Counted from the first letter of the stretch, positions 49,316 through 63,200 are shown. The stretch is DNA of 64,000 nt from Misgurnus anguillicaudatus (GCF_027580225.2 NC_073341.2:16118501-16182500), one strand, 5' to 3'. Made by a program: numbers and translations. The notes: generated by a model from the letters alone, not told the origin.

Positions 49316-49665
49316 GACATATTTTCTAAAAGCATATAAAGACTTATATTTGATGTTTTGTCCACTAAACAGGCTCTAGTTATATTACATACAGCATTGT
49401 TTTCAGTCATGTCAAATTAAATATGGCATCTACCTAAACTAATGTCCATAAAAGTGAATCACATGCAGTGAGATACTCAGTAAATGGAAAGAAAAAGCAC
49501 AACATGATGACAAACAGAGTGCAGAAAATAGGAAAGTGAGAGACCAACAGGGGATAAAGTAATGAGGTTGCACTTATTTTAGGAGGCATTCTCCTCGCAG
49601 ACATGCACACAAGCTTTAAACGAAACAGTTTAGGAAAAGAGGATATAGAGCGAAAGAGATCAAAT

Positions 49666-49721
<56 letters not shown>

Positions 49722-50721
49722 TTTTCTGTCTATTTCTTTGCTCTCTCTCAAGCATGACTTTATAAAACTTAAGCCTTGAAAGCATCAAAGAGCATGGCAA
49801 TAGCAATGCTAAAACTATGGGATTAAATCCCAAGGAATGCATGATCTGATTAAATAATGTATGTACTGAACCTTGAATGCAACGCAGGTTTGTTTTTAAA
49901 AGTAAAAACAACCAAATATGGCATCTGTGAAATTATAAAAATGAATATATGGAGATATATGAAGAGGGATGCCGGAAGAATTGTCGCTAAGACTGTTGCT
50001 TATATACAATCGTAATGATGATTGACAGGACTGGATTTTTAGGCTCCTCCCACACAAACCTAAGATTAGAACTTTATTTAGTGTCTTTACCTCATTTTAC
50101 AGAGAGAGCAGTAAGGGAAGGAATGTGACACAGCCAGAGGGGACAGCAAAGACACAAACTGTATAGTTTGGGATGGGTGCAATAGGTCCAAGGATCAAAA
50201 GGTGAGGGAGATTTAGTAGCAGGGGCTGAAGTGCTAATAATTATCTGTGATTGATGGGTGCTGAGTGTATCCAGAGATTTACGTGACAGCAGTACACTGC
50301 GTCCTAACCACATGCAGTGCAATTTGAATCATTTCTAAAGTCCCGGCTCATTGTTTTGGCAGGATAATCACTAGTGAAGTGCTTGGAACTGAGGAAATCT
50401 TGTGGTGCCATCAGTTAGGACATCATTTTTATATCCTCCATGGTGATTTGTTTTATAGCGCTTACCGAATGGTTTCTTTCCAAACATAATTAGCATGAAA
50501 CCACTATATCCCTGCACAGATTTTGTCAGTGGATGGGTTGACAGCCAGTCATATCCAGTCATTTAGGATATACTCTAATGTCTACAAATTAACATATGAG
50601 TGCACACAACCGTCTAGTCCAGCTAGACAGCAGCAGATGCTTCATTGACCACAGCATGCATCCCTTTCCTCAATTTTAGTTGGACTCTAGATTGGATCAT
50701 TAATCCTTCTTACAGTTTATG
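49316..50721. other. Anonymous intron sequence
   Basis: Apart from the microsatellite at 49665-49719, no delimited element is visible. Confidence 0.4.
49665..49719. repeat. (CT)n(CA)n microsatellite
   Basis: A short CT run followed by about 21 CA units. Confidence 0.9.
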
Positions 50722-50952
50722 CGCAATGTGTAATTTTTAGAAGGATCTCTTGACAGATATGCAATATATACATAACTATATTATCAGTGTTGTGTAAAGA
50801 CCTTACATAATAAACTGTATTGTTAGACAAAAGAAACTGTGATTGGTTGTTTGACATGTCGGTCAAATGGCCTTGTGGGCGGGCACTGGCCTAAGAAAGC
50901 AGCGAAAAACACCAGACCTTCAGTATTGAAGGTCTGGCTACACGAGACTAGA
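50722..50952. repeat. Fragments of two MITE families joined
   Basis: 50722-50826 is a fragment of the AAAGGTGCAATGTGTA family. 50829-50952 is a reverse-oriented copy of the element at 56918-57610, ending TCTGGCTACACGAGACTA. Confidence 0.55.
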
Positions 50953-51733
50953 GAACCACAGACTTATATTACACATATACAGCTTGATAATATTTGCCAT
51001 ACAGTATATACTTTCATTGTAATGCCATAGGAGCATGAGTGTTTAAATGCCACAGTCACAGCTTAGGTAATTGGCTCAAAAATTGTTACCAGAACTAAGT
51101 GTCCATGTCCAATGTAACAGCATACATATCTCAAACGTATCTCATATCTCACCGGCTGTATGCTGGTGAACTGCTTTTAAAATAAATAGGAATGTTAACA
51201 GTGAGCTCTCTCTCCAGGAATTACAGACCTCTGTGGTTTTCACAGCAAGCCTTCCTTATAATCAACAAAACTGTCTACCATCAGGCAGTGCAGCATCTAT
51301 ACAGGGATATAATCATTATAGTCAGATATAGCATGCGAACTGTGCTCGGGGGGAAAACACTTTTACTGCATGAAATACCACTATAGTCCAGCACAGCTCC
51401 TACATTCTGAAAGAGACTCATTTTGACCATTAAGTCTGGTTAGGACACCATGTAAGACTAAAAATGACATGGGAATCTAATAGGAGGAAGTGGGATAGAA
51501 AATTAAGGTAAATTGCCAATGAGGAATGCAGTGGCATTTTGGATCTGTCAGTCCTCTGCTGGTCCTTACCTGGCCCGCTCCGGGTACCTGTCAGGTGGGA
51601 CAGTTCTGCCCAGCCTAGATGGGCAGCAGAACTGATGATGACTGTGACTTTTAGCAAGTTGATGGGAACTGAAGGTTGAAGAGAGATAAGTGAGTTTGGA
51701 GCAACTGGAGGATGAGTGAAGTCTGATACCTCT

Positions 51734-51787
<54 letters not shown>

Positions 51788-51986
51788 AAGAAAAAGGGAT
51801 GGCAAGCGAAAAGGGATAGATAGAATGGGATAGATATGGACAGAGAAAGAGGCAGATAAGCAGATGATAGCATGAGACACAGCAACACACAAATACAAAA
51901 TTACTTTAAAAAAGTAGTTAAATAGACAATCAGACATTGCTGTTTATGAGTGTTAATAAGTAATATAAGATGAAATGAAAACATAA
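50953..51986. other. Anonymous intron sequence
   Basis: Apart from the GA microsatellite at 51734-51785, no delimited element is visible. Confidence 0.4.
51734..51785. repeat. (GA)n microsatellite
   Basis: GAGAGAGAAA followed by about 20 GA units. Confidence 0.9.
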
Positions 51987-53377
51987 GAAGAGTTTGGTTC
52001 CAAAACGCAATAAATACCTTTTTTTTTTTAAAAAAGAGTTACTGCCAAAATCAGTATTGTATCAGGTCAGTATTCAAAATAAATTCTTAATTTTATGCAA
52101 AATCTGGTATCCGCCGTGTTATTCTGTCATTTTTTTCTCACTTTTTTCCAAAACGCGATAAACGGCAGTCCTCCTTCTCCGCAAAATGCAATAAATCCGC
52201 TCCACAAATCACAGGGCACCATTCCACAAATTGTAAACAACAATGGCAGTGCTTTGAATACACACGGAATCTTAGTTTTCCTCATCTTGTACTTCATGAT
52301 CAACAAACAAACAAAAACAAAATAATACTTTGATGGCATCGGTAAACCTGTGGTGGAAGAAACGTAAGCCATCAAAATCGAATTATTTATGAGAGAGGCA
52401 CTCAAGAGACGGAAAATCGCTATCTTTTGCTTGTTATCCCGACAGCATCAAGCTTCTGTCATGCTAATGCTGCGTTCACACCAGCCGCGGTAGAGGCGTC
52501 AAGTGCGAGTGATTTCTATGTTAAGTCAATGTGAAGACGCGTGCCTGGAGGTGTCGCGGCACGAATGAGGAGTGTAGTGCGGCGCGTTTGCCACGATTTC
52601 GCCTCGTTCGTGCGAATAACGCAAATTGATCATTGCCGTGGCAAACGGGCGAGTTGAATAATTTGAACTTTGGTGGAAAAACGCGCCGTGTTAACCGATC
52701 AGGAGCTTGCTCTAGTAGTGACGTGATTACCATGACGCGAATTTCTGTGTGAATGTCTCGATGACTTTAATTTCACACGCGGCTTTCACGCGTGAATAAA
52801 GCCAGTAAACTCAAACTGTTCAAGCGGCAAACTAGGCATGGTAGATGCGTTTTTGACGCCTCAAACGCGGCTGGTGTGAACCCATGGTAACACACTGACC
52901 CCAGCGGATCTTATGAAAAACTTTCCATTATTTTACTCGAAGTCAATGAAAATCGAGCAGGACCAAAACATTTTAAAGCTGATTGCTGTCAAAAAGTTCA
53001 GCGAAGACGTCACAAGGATAACTGCAGTGTTCTTAATATGACAAAGAAAGTGTTTTGATTGATACCATTAATGTTTATTTTTTTAAATCAGTGTATACCA
53101 CTAGTCAACTAAATGAATATAACATGGCAAAGATGAATGCACATTTTTATATTGATTTAATAGATTTATTGCATTTTAAAAAAATCAGTTTTTATAATAA
53201 ATCTTTGAAAATCTAATTATAGATTTGATTTTTTTTATGTTATTATAACCTAAAGATGCTATGTAAAAGTTTGATAGAAAATAGTGTTTTTCATCTTGTC
53301 AATTTCTTGGTATAGAAAACACTTTTTTACCGAAATTAGTCAAAATGGATTTATTGCGTTTTGGAACCAAACTCTTC
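51987..53377. mobile_element. 1391-bp TIR element with 4-bp target duplication
   Basis: A 29-bp perfect inverted terminal repeat (51987-52015 and 53349-53377) starts GAAGAGTTTGGTTCCAAAAC. It is flanked by ATAA on both sides (51983-51986, 53378-53381). Words like CAAAACGCGATAAA and GCAAAATGCAATAAA recur subterminally. No transposase frame. The MITE at 52470-52886 is inserted in it. A related 245-bp element is at 55282-55526. Confidence 0.8.
52470..52886. repeat. GCGTTCACACCAGCCGCGG MITE, copy 3
   Basis: Left GCGTTCACACCAGCCGCGG, right CGCGGCTGGTGTGAACCC, with TAA on both sides. Rich in CpG and CGCG. Confidence 0.65.
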
Positions 53378-54975
53378 ATAAGTAAATAATATACAGCTAA
53401 AATGCTGTATACACAGCAAAATGGACAATAAAAAAACTATTAAAAATAGATCACATGACAATTGTCACCTAGTAAAACGGGTGTAGCATCATGCTAAAGC
53501 AAATGTTTACTGTAAGTAATGTTATTGTAAAAATGCAGTATGCATATAGTTAGCCATGTTTAATTCATTTAGTGAGACAAAAGTGCATAGCAGAAATTAT
53601 ACAACTGGTTGTGTGATCTCGACATCGCAACCCCCTGTGAGGTGACCCGCTCCTTGAAAAATGAATCACCTTTTATTAGGTTACCGATATGACTCATTTT
53701 TAATAAGAAAAACTTTATTTATAATATGAACATTAATCTCGGGGTAAGACCGCTATTCAAATGTCATTTTGAAATAATGGTCGTCCTGATGAAATGTAAA
53801 AAAGTAAGCTGACTGAAAGAAGTACAGAGAGAAAGAAAGAGAAAGAGAGTGAGCACTTTTTATATAGGAAACCAAAGACTCCCACCTACCCAGTGTCTTA
53901 CATAAACCAACACAGGCTGAAATACGCATATTGTATAAGTCCATTTATTATGTGTATAGTATTTTATTCTGTCCCGTTCATATGCGCTCACGATATTTGA
54001 TATTCATCATATTAAGACATTTTCTTAATGCTGCACACATATGCTTCTGTCTATTTTTTAAGCAGACCGCAACTTAATGACCACTTCTGTCTGATTTCTG
54101 TCATCATATCAAAATCTCCATGGAGAAATTAATGACATAGTCTTCATTAAAACCTGCATCTATTTCCAAACAACAACTGGGCTGCATGAATCACACCATC
54201 TGTAGCATGTTAACTCTGTAAAATGTGCTTTAGGACTCACCAGAATCCAGTGCTCATCCAAAGCCTTTAATTTTACCATGGAAACAACATTATGTGATAT
54301 GACGTTCACATGTACGTACGTGTACATTTCCTTTTAGATTATGTTGCATTAGGCAGCTCCATTATATGAAGAATGATACGCACCAATGCTGGCTGTCATT
54401 TACAGTTGCATTATTCAACCTGAGACAACACTAAAAGCATTTTTCCTTTATAATGAAAAAAAAATGCAAATTGTAAAATATAAATCACAATCGAGTTTCT
54501 ACATGCAGCTATGCAATACTACATTATATCACTTATATTAAATTCTTGCAGCTTTTAACACTTCTTGCATAGATGCCACATGAACCCCATACACACAGCA
54601 CGTTGATAGAAAAGTCTTGTAAAATTGCCAGCCAATTGTTTCTGGGATTGTTCTAATAAAGAGGACCTAGTAATATTGCTGTAACATTTCTGTTACACAT
54701 CCTTTGTGAACGAAATGCAGAAACAATGCAGTAAGGGTTGTGTCGTACGTAGTAAGGACACGTGTGTCATCGCAACCAGAAGTTCAGCTCTTTAACACGA
54801 GGGTTTAAAATGCAGATTAACATTTAGGATGAAAAATACTTGCAAACTGGAATGAAGCAGAGATCAGGGAGCTCGACTATACTCACTGAAGCTGAGATCG
54901 ATGGTAAGCTAAATAGAACAGCACGTTATGCAGTAGTTTATGATCGAAAATCAAAAATGCATGCACATGGTTTCT

Positions 54976-55014
<39 letters not shown>

Positions 55015-55180
55015 AATTGCAGATATAAACAAACTTAAGATGCTGCAGATAAAATCCACCAAGTTCACAACTGCAAATACAATGTCAAGTGTCTTTAGGG
55101 GGTCTTTACAGGATGTGTGTGAATGCGCAGATTTCAGAAAATCATTGTGTGAATAAACCAAAATAAAATGAAAAAATAAA
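53378..55180. other. Anonymous intron sequence with GA-rich tracts
   Basis: A (GA)n tract lies at 53820-53850 and a longer one at 54977-55011. No delimited transposon is visible. Confidence 0.4.
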
Positions 55181-56150
55181 CAGCGTTCCCACACCTAAGT
55201 TAACTTCAAATTCAAGGACCTTTCAAGTACTTTCCAGGTCCAATAACCTCAAATTCAAGGACTAAATGTGGGGATACATTTGAAGAGTTTCGTTGCAAAA
55301 CGTTGCGAATTTTTTAACATTTTTGTCGAAACATGTTTATTATTATGTTATCATGTTATTACTTTGTTTGATGGTGCTACTTAGCTGTATTTTTAAGTTA
55401 TGAAGGTTTAAATCAAAACAAACCAACTGCAGTTGCATTGAAATCAATTGGAATGCACAACCTAAAAACGAGATTTCTAAACAATTGACAAAACGGTGGT
55501 TATCTCGTTTTGCAACGAAACTCTTCATTTCAAGTGAGAGCAAAGTTACATCGTGTTATCTTTTATGATACATTGTTACATTTTCCTTTCTAGGGAACTC
55601 GCGCTGCGTCACTGCGGTGACACTTTGGGGACGCCTCCAAGGGTAAGCTCGTCTGAATGTGTATATATAAATTCAACCAATGGTGAGGCTTAACCACAAA
55701 GACAGGGTGACGCGGAAGCCAGGAAGTATATCGCTATCTGAAATATTGCCAAAGACTGCGTTGCAGGGACGCAGGAAGTATGGCAAGGGAGACGCAGCGC
55801 CTCGTTCCCTTATCAGGGAACAACAGTTACATACGTAACCCGAGAAGTTTTCATGTGTTAAAAAACAAATATGCAAAAAAGCAGTTTGGAATGAATCAAC
55901 ATTCGCATACAAAAAATTTAAGCATTTAAAGTGAACAGTTTAGCATGTGTGCTTAAAAAGTCTAGAATTTGATGATATTATCCTACACTACACAGGGAAT
56001 AATATGGATTTTTTCCCCAGAAAACTTCCTGCATAAAATAGATTCAAGCACTTTCAATGACCTGTATCTGTGTATGTATATTTTCAAAAACTTCCCTTGA
56101 ACCCCCCCCCCAGATTCACAAACTTTCAAGGATTTTAAGGACCCTTAGGA
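55181..56150 (+). repeat. Composite hAT-like MITE, copy 3, with insertion
   Basis: Starts CAGCGTTCCCACACCTAAGT and ends near AAGGATTTTAAGGACCC. It is split by the 245-bp element at 55282-55526. Confidence 0.65.
55282..55526. mobile_element. 245-bp TIR element with 4-bp target duplication
   Basis: Perfect 21-bp inverted ends start GAAGAGTTTCGTTGCAAAAC, flanked by ATTT (55278-55281 and 55527-55530). The empty site ACATTTCAAGTG is preserved in the sister copies at 3415 and 42703, which proves the ATTT is a target duplication. Confidence 0.85.
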
Positions 56151-56917
56151 GCCATAAAAATGATACATAAAAAGTGTATTTTCGCTAATCTGTGTGCGAA
56201 AAGGGCAAAAGTCTTATGTCCTTTTCGCATTCAGATTACGGAAAATACAATAGAAGCTAGCCTAATGTTTGTCAATTATTAAGATGGCTGTTGTAGTTTA
56301 AATAGGGGTAGTGAAATAATTAGCTTTGACAAAAACTGTATAAAACAATGTTATTTTCCACATTATAAACTTTTTTGTTAAGTGTACTTAAGTGAGTAAA
56401 TAAGTTAAATTCTCAATGAGTGTGATATGGCTCTTATTTACCCCTTTAAATGTAGAATAAAGCTTACTCGGGCATCTTACAAGGCACTGAGTTGTTATGC
56501 AGTTTCAAAATACAACATGAGTATGTTTAAATGTATATGTAGTCATCATCCCTGATATATCTCTGGCCCCTCATTTGAAATGCTTTTCATGAACTGGCCC
56601 CCATGACAAACAAATTGAATAGCCCTGCTGTAGACACTCAACACACAATCATATTCATCAATAGTAAAGAAATGAAATATTATTAGGCTATCAGTGCTGC
56701 TGTCGCTCTCTCCCCTCGCTTATTTTAAAAATGAGCTTATGAGGAATAAAATGCAGCTTATATCTGCTGCTTTTGGTGACGTGAACTCTGGCCTACATTA
56801 AATCTGCATATAGCCCAGAATAGAATATCCTTATGAATTGAGCAGTTTAATCAACTTTTTTCACCGTTCTCCTATATTTCTTTGTGTGCTCCTAAATTTT
56901 TTCATTTAGGAGCACAG
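56151..56917. other. Anonymous intron sequence with hAT-like remnants
   Basis: GTGCTCCTAAATTTTTTCAT followed by TTAGGAGCAC (~56886-56916) resembles the interior of the element at 45531. Confidence 0.4.
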
Positions 56918-57610
56918 TAGTCTCGCGTAGCCAGACCTTCAATACTGAAGGTCTGGTGTTTTTCGCTGCTTTTTCTGGACAAAGCCCGCCCACGAGCTGT
57001 TTGACCGACATGTCAAACAACCAATCACAGTTTGTTTCATCTAGCGTCACGTTTCGGACTCCCCACAATAACGAGCCGGCTGGCAACAAGTCAGTTATTG
57101 AAATAACCAGCCGCAACCAAATAGTATCTAAATAAACAACATTACTCACCATAGGACAACGTTGAGCACTTCATCAACAGCCACACCAATGAGACGATCC
57201 TGTTAAACGTCTGTTTGAAGCATATCTCTCCACTTTTTAACACATACAAGCAATTCAGGAGAACCAAACTTTAAACTCCACTAACTGCCTTAAAGAAAAC
57301 TCTTGGACGTCTTTTAGAGAGTCGATGCCGCGAACTTGGCATATTTTTAAGAATCCAATGTTTAGCTGATCATGAGAACTGCTCATTATTATCCACGTGA
57401 ACACGACTGATTCTCTTCCTCAATGGAACGTCAGAGCTTTGTTTTCTAGGGACCGAAACTAATCGCGACACTCGCGTCTCCTGGAAATCCGTTTTTTTCC
57501 AACCAATCAAAGACGACTTTAACATTCTCACAGGGTTTCCAGAAAAGTGTACGAAAAACATCAGACGTTCAGCCAACAGTTTGTGGGCGTGACGTCTGAG
57601 GCTGAGACTA
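56918..57610. repeat. DNA-transposon relic with TAGTCTCGCGTAGCCAGACC end
   Basis: TAGTCTCGCGTAGCCAGACC at the left is inverted and decayed at the right (CTGAGGCTGAGACTAG). The segment CTTCAATACTGAAG-GTC forms a short hairpin. A fragment lies at 50829-50952 in opposite orientation. Confidence 0.55.
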
Positions 57611-59756
57611 GAGCACATGTACTCCTTGGGAAAAAGTTAACGTAGAGCCCTGTAAGATGTTTATATTTTCGGCTGTTTGAACTGGTTTGACAAATTCCTA
57701 ATGTTAGTCACCTGACAATGAGGGACACTTCAATGACCCCCAGTCTGTATCACTTTAGACCTGAATGATGAATTCCTATGTCTATAACGTATGACTATCT
57801 CTTTCAGGCAGGCAGACAGCAAAAGGATGCTTCATTGAGCACTGTTGCATCCCTGCGGTCAGTTCTGTTTGGACTGTTATTACACATAAAATGTAATTGG
57901 ATAATATTTTGCACACAGTAAACATTTATTGTAATGGCAAAGATGAGCTTTACTGTGAGGATGTGTGCATGCACTACTAGCTGAATTCAACCACACACTG
58001 TCATAACAGATCAACCCTTTTCCTTTAATTGGTCTCATAAATGAGTACAGTCTTGATTAAAAAAAAAAAACTTGAGACATGTATCATTTTTGCTGTTCGG
58101 TTACACTAAAAAAGGCCAAAATGATGTAAAAGAAAAAGCGGATGAATTACTTTTCAAGTTCATAATGTTGTATAACATATGCTACAATGTTTTGATGTTT
58201 ATAGTGATAAAATGCAGAATAAATAACTGTACTGCAGAAAAGAATGAATCAATAGTGTTGATTATACCATTACAGAGTGCAGGCGCACAGTTTGTCTCTT
58301 TATAGTCACTGCAGATTATTTCAAAAACATCTCATCTTTCTGGGTGTTTTTTGACAGAACGTGAATTAAAGGCATAGACAGCCAGACCCTTGGGCGAGAG
58401 CTCCCAGTGGAAAGATTACGCAATCCCGACAGTGAGAGCTTTCTGGAGAGGTGCATTTATTACCCCATACACAGCAGTCTGCATCTATCTGCAAAAGCCT
58501 GAGGTATAAGCTCATCTGAGTGACTTTAGTTTTCATTTTACACACACACACTGTGTGCAGACGTAGCTCTTCCAGAGCTTAAAAATAAAGCTTGATCGCC
58601 ATCTCGGTGTTGTCACACTTAGCTGTAATTAAAGAAAGACTCTCTCTAAATCCTCCCTAACACAGATCTCTCTATTTTTATTCCTTAGTTTTTCACACCG
58701 TTGTTTATCTATCTTCTCCATCCCTCAAACGCTCAATCGACCAATTTTACTCGGGCATGCTGTAGAGTCACATCATAGCTGTGTTTAAATATATTAATGT
58801 TACGTTTAGACTTAATACCTATTGTAGTAAGCATGAACCGTAATGAGTACACTCTATGCTGATAGTTTTATTTGGCATTGAAAGAACTGAACTTAAACCT
58901 AGCCGATACTAAAAATATCCTCTAGGTAGGCAGCCCACTAGGTTTTGATGCATAGCCAGAGCGTAAGTGAAGGAGAGCCAAAGAGAGAGAGACATCTATA
59001 GATGAGCAGCAGAAGCACCTACACAGAGCAATGCATTTAAGGGGACCACAGGATGGAGGTTTGGAAACACACGTGGCTGAAGGACAGATCCAGGCCTTTA
59101 CACAGAGGTGGAGAGGAAAGTGGGTGGAGAAAACACAATAAAAAGTGTGAGAGGTTCTGTGGGGGCGACTGAGGGCAGGGAAAGAGAAAGAAAAGGATAT
59201 ATTGCTACTGACTTGTAAAATGATAGATGTTTAAAATGATCAGTGTCAACGTGTGGGAGCATCTGTTCTTATTAGAGGAAAAATTGAGTGCAAGAGAGAA
59301 AAGAATGAAAATAACAATTGAAATAAACAACATAGAAAAGATATGAAGAAAGAGAGACAGGCACAGAGAAAGTGTGTCAGTCAGATTACTGGAGACATGA
59401 AGCATACGGTCCTCATGTCACATCATGTCATATTGTAAACAACCCAGCGTTATTTTTAGATTATTTGATGTTACTCCTCCACATAATCTTTTGCAGTTTC
59501 AACTTCTATTAAATGTAAGCGTCTCCGTACCCACTGTGTGCTCTGTGTAGTGTAATATTGCTCATTTATTTCCAAGTTGTGTTTACAGGCATTTTTTAAT
59601 TTTTCAGTATTTGGATTTGTGCGAATACAGAAACAAAAATATAACATTACCAACACCACTGCAGAAATATCCTATTCACTGGTGTATTTATGACCAGTTG
59701 TTTATAAAATCTAAAGTGTCCAACAGGATGGCTTACCACAATACAGTCAGTAGTTT
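57611..59756. other. Anonymous intron sequence
   Basis: No delimited element; A-rich run at 58059-58070. Confidence 0.4.
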
Positions 59757-61240
59757 AAAGGGGACATATCATAAAAATCTGACTTTTTCCATGTTTGGTG
59801 CTATAATTGGGTCCCCAGTGCTTGTATCAACCTGGAAAATGTAAGATCAACTCAGTAACTTAGTTTTGGTAAACTTTCTCTACAAGCATGTGAATAAAAT
59901 AGGTAATTGAAATATGGCTTCCTCTGTGATGTCACAAGGGGATAATACCACCCCCTAAACTGCACTATCCAACCACGGAGATCAGCTCATTTGCATTTAA
60001 AAGGACGCACCCAGAAACTGCACATTTTTGCACACACCTAAAGTGGCAATTTAGGGTTGTGCTGATAGACGATAGTATCGTGTATTGATGATCTTAATAC
60101 ATATCGCCAATGGCAGGCTTTCAACATAGTCATGACGATAGTTGGCGTATGGTTATTATTATTATTATCATATTTTAACATTAACATCCACATTGCATGC
60201 GTTTCCTCGCATGAGGGTTTGTGGGCTTCATTTTACATGGAGAGCTTGTAGAGAGAGGATTCCTACTTGCAGGCACCTGTACTTAATGCGCGCATCTTGG
60301 ACTCCTTCTAGCACCTAAATCCAGCATGTCATGAGCAGATGCGTTTCTCTCTGTCTCACGTGCACGCACTCTCACATCTGTCCGAAGTCTAAACATAAAC
60401 TAAAGTAGTACTCCTTATTTATTTGTTCAGTTTAATGCGTTTCACGCGAGCTGAGGCAAACTGTCACCCTCCCGGACGTGCAGAGAGCTGGGCTCTGTCT
60501 GAAGTCAGATCACTAGGTAGTATGATATGCTTTCAAGGAGTTGTAGCAAAACATCCCTTGTGTTTAAAATATGATTGAGTTTAAAATATGATCGCGTTCA
60601 GCTGGACCGATGTGTTTTAAAAAGGCACTTCTGAAAGCACCACTGCTTGACATGTTTAGCCTTCTGCAACAGAACAAAAAAGCATTGAATTGTTTGTATG
60701 TATGTGCGTGCGCGTGTGTGCGCAGGCGCATGCTTTTACAGTCATTAAGTAATCATGTTATATAATCAGGATTATGATTTTTCCCATAATTGAGCAGCCA
60801 TAGCTTTGACATTTTCTTGCACTAGAGAGGTTATTAGCGTGCAGAGGGTTAAAACCAGAGAGTCTCGCTCCCTGGCACGCAGGAAATTTTAGAGCGCCTG
60901 ATGACGCGCTTGGATTAATGGCATCAGTTTTAAGAAGGTTGCGGTCATGACGGTGTTGCTCTTGTTCTTTTTTGTCCACCAATCAAGTCACTTGTCATAA
61001 TGAGTAAAAAAAATGAATAAGTAAACTGCCACGCCCCACGATACTATCGTTTATCGCCGATCTCACAGGCTGACGATAGGACGATCTCAAAATGGGGCAT
61101 ATCGCCCAACACTATGGCAATTTTAACATGCCATAATACATTATCTATATGGTATTTTGAGCTAAAACTGTACATATGTATTCTGGGGACACCAAAGGTT
61201 TATTTGACATCTTACAAAAGTCTTGGGGAAAGTTCCCTTT
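59757..61240. repeat. AAAGGGGACATATC MITE, copy 3, split by a hAT-like element
   Basis: AAAGGGGACATATCATAAAA at the left, CTTGGGGAAAGTTCCCTTT at the right. Sequence flows from GTGGCAATT to TTAACATGCC when 60052-61122 is removed, as in the reference copy at 40109. Confidence 0.7.
60052..61114. mobile_element. 1063-bp hAT-like element with perfect 8-bp target duplication
   Basis: It starts TAGGGTTGTGCTGATAGACG, and ends ATATCGCCCAACACTA, imperfect inverted repeats. It is flanked by TGGCAATT on both sides (60044-60051 and 61115-61122). Subterminal ACGATAGTATCGTG and CACGATACTATCGT are also inverted. No transposase frame. Confidence 0.8.
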
Positions 61241-63200
61241 AAGTGATTTCAACATGTCAGCCCCATATAAAATAAAACATATATCATAAGTCATTATCTT
61301 ATGAATATACATCATTATAAAAGTTAAGTGTCAAGTAATTTTTTTTATACTGCTTTTTTACAATGTTGCATTGTTATAAAGCAGCTTTATGTGAAAGATT
61401 TGGGTTTGTTTCCTACAAACCAGAAAAGTGGAAAATGATTAATATATAGAAGAAAATATTTAGTATTATTGCAAATGTTATCATCCTAAATAGATTTTAA
61501 TCTAATAAACACAATATACTCTTTCTTTGCCGTCGAATATTTGCAGTAGTCACAAAAAAACGGAGTCAGATGATGCCTTTTCTTCTTACATAGAAATGGC
61601 TCTTGAAACAAAAAATATATAACATTACATAAAGAAGTTATGAGGTCAGCAGTCTCCCAGTAAACAAGCCAACAGGGCGACCGTGGCAGGGAACAAAAAC
61701 TCCACTTGTGGAGACACCTTGTAAGAATCCAGGCTTAGCCAGAAGAGCCAGATCTGTATATGTATATTATGTATAAAACTACAGCTGATTTAATATAATA
61801 TATTTGAATAGCTAAATGGATAAATACGGTATACTGTCATGTATATCGAACCACCATGTTGAAATACTCTCAGAAAAATGTATGCAATTTAATTTTAAAA
61901 GCTCTTCTGGTATCTACAAAGGCAGAACTTTTGCAAATAACCAAAAAAAAAATTTTTCTGGTACTGAATGTACACAGCAGCTAGGTTAAGTTCAAGTTCA
62001 AAGCTTTTATTGTCATTTGCACAGTTCCCTGTACAAAGAAATTCTTACTTTTTTCCTACACCAAAGCCTTTAGGAAAAAACAGACAAAATAGGAATTGAA
62101 AGTAACTAAATAAGCCTTCTTTCAAAGACGAAACACATTACCAAAATGTCTTTGATGTTATCAACTAAGCTGTGTGGTTACAGATTTATGATGAAATCAA
62201 ATCTAGCACAGGTAACAAAAGGTGCGCTGACAATTCAGATAGCAAAACTGATTTTTTATACACCATAAAGGTGCCAGTTTGAGAAGGTAGCTGATTTTTA
62301 TCAGCATTTATTTATACTTGCTGTATAGTGCACATTTCTGTTAGTACTGCCAGTAGGTCGGTTTTTGTGTGCAGGTACTGATTTTGAGTAAATTGTTATT
62401 AGGAATCAGCTTGAAAATCAAACTATTCGCACTGTTTGTTTGTGAGTGCGGTCACTAAAAACACACAATCCAATAGAAAGATGTGCTGTCTTGGGATTAT
62501 TTCACAGTACACAGTCTTTTTATCCCATAACATTCAATTTACACAGAAAGCTCATAGTTTGAAAATGTGCAGCCGGCGATGCAGCAAACACTGCTTTATG
62601 TAACATTGTCTCTTTGTTTAGTAAAACACTTCATTCGCTATTTAGTAATACAATAGGTGCCAAAATTATTAACAGGCTGTTTTGATAACACAAATCTGTT
62701 CAAAAAACATCCACACTGAATTTTAGCATCTGCATAGCTATTAAAATGGCAAAGAACCTGTCCACTCTTCATGTAATATGTTAAATGTCAGCAGTTTCAG
62801 GAGATAATTATTATTTTCTGAGATTGATGCTTCTGGTTATGGAAACGGTGTAGCACTGGACTGGCATTGCTTTGTCCTCCAGTTACCAGGACACAACTCT
62901 TGCTGCCTGGCAACCCAGCGGCTGTGTGTGTGTGTGGGTGTAGCATGAGTAGAGCCAAAAGATGAATCCCAGTGTTCACAGACAGAGATTGAGGATTATT
63001 ACATTCTGTCAACCGGCACCTGCAACCTTTTTTATTTTCCAGCTTTTCTAGGACTTCCACTTAAGCTCTGCGGTAAAACTATTGCCAGTGCGCTACTGGT
63101 TCATCACAGGGTTAATCTACTTTGGGTCGTGCTCATGTAAACACTACCCAAAGTGAAGCTCCTTACACAAATATTGCATAATACATCATATAAACTCAGA
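61241..63200. other. Anonymous intron sequence
   Basis: 61985-62075 (GTTCAAAGCTTTTATTGTCA) resembles a short repeat common in fish, but its ends are not clear. Confidence 0.35.

Noticed and set aside
49665..49719. Cysteine/valine repeat protein (CVCVCV)
   Set aside because: Translation of a CA microsatellite.
51651..51937. Leu-Ser repeat frames (SLSLSL)
   Set aside because: Translation of a GA microsatellite.
55282..55526. Possible processed intron or small RNA gene inside the composite repeat
   Set aside because: Perfect inverted ends and the ATTT duplication identify it as a transposon insertion.
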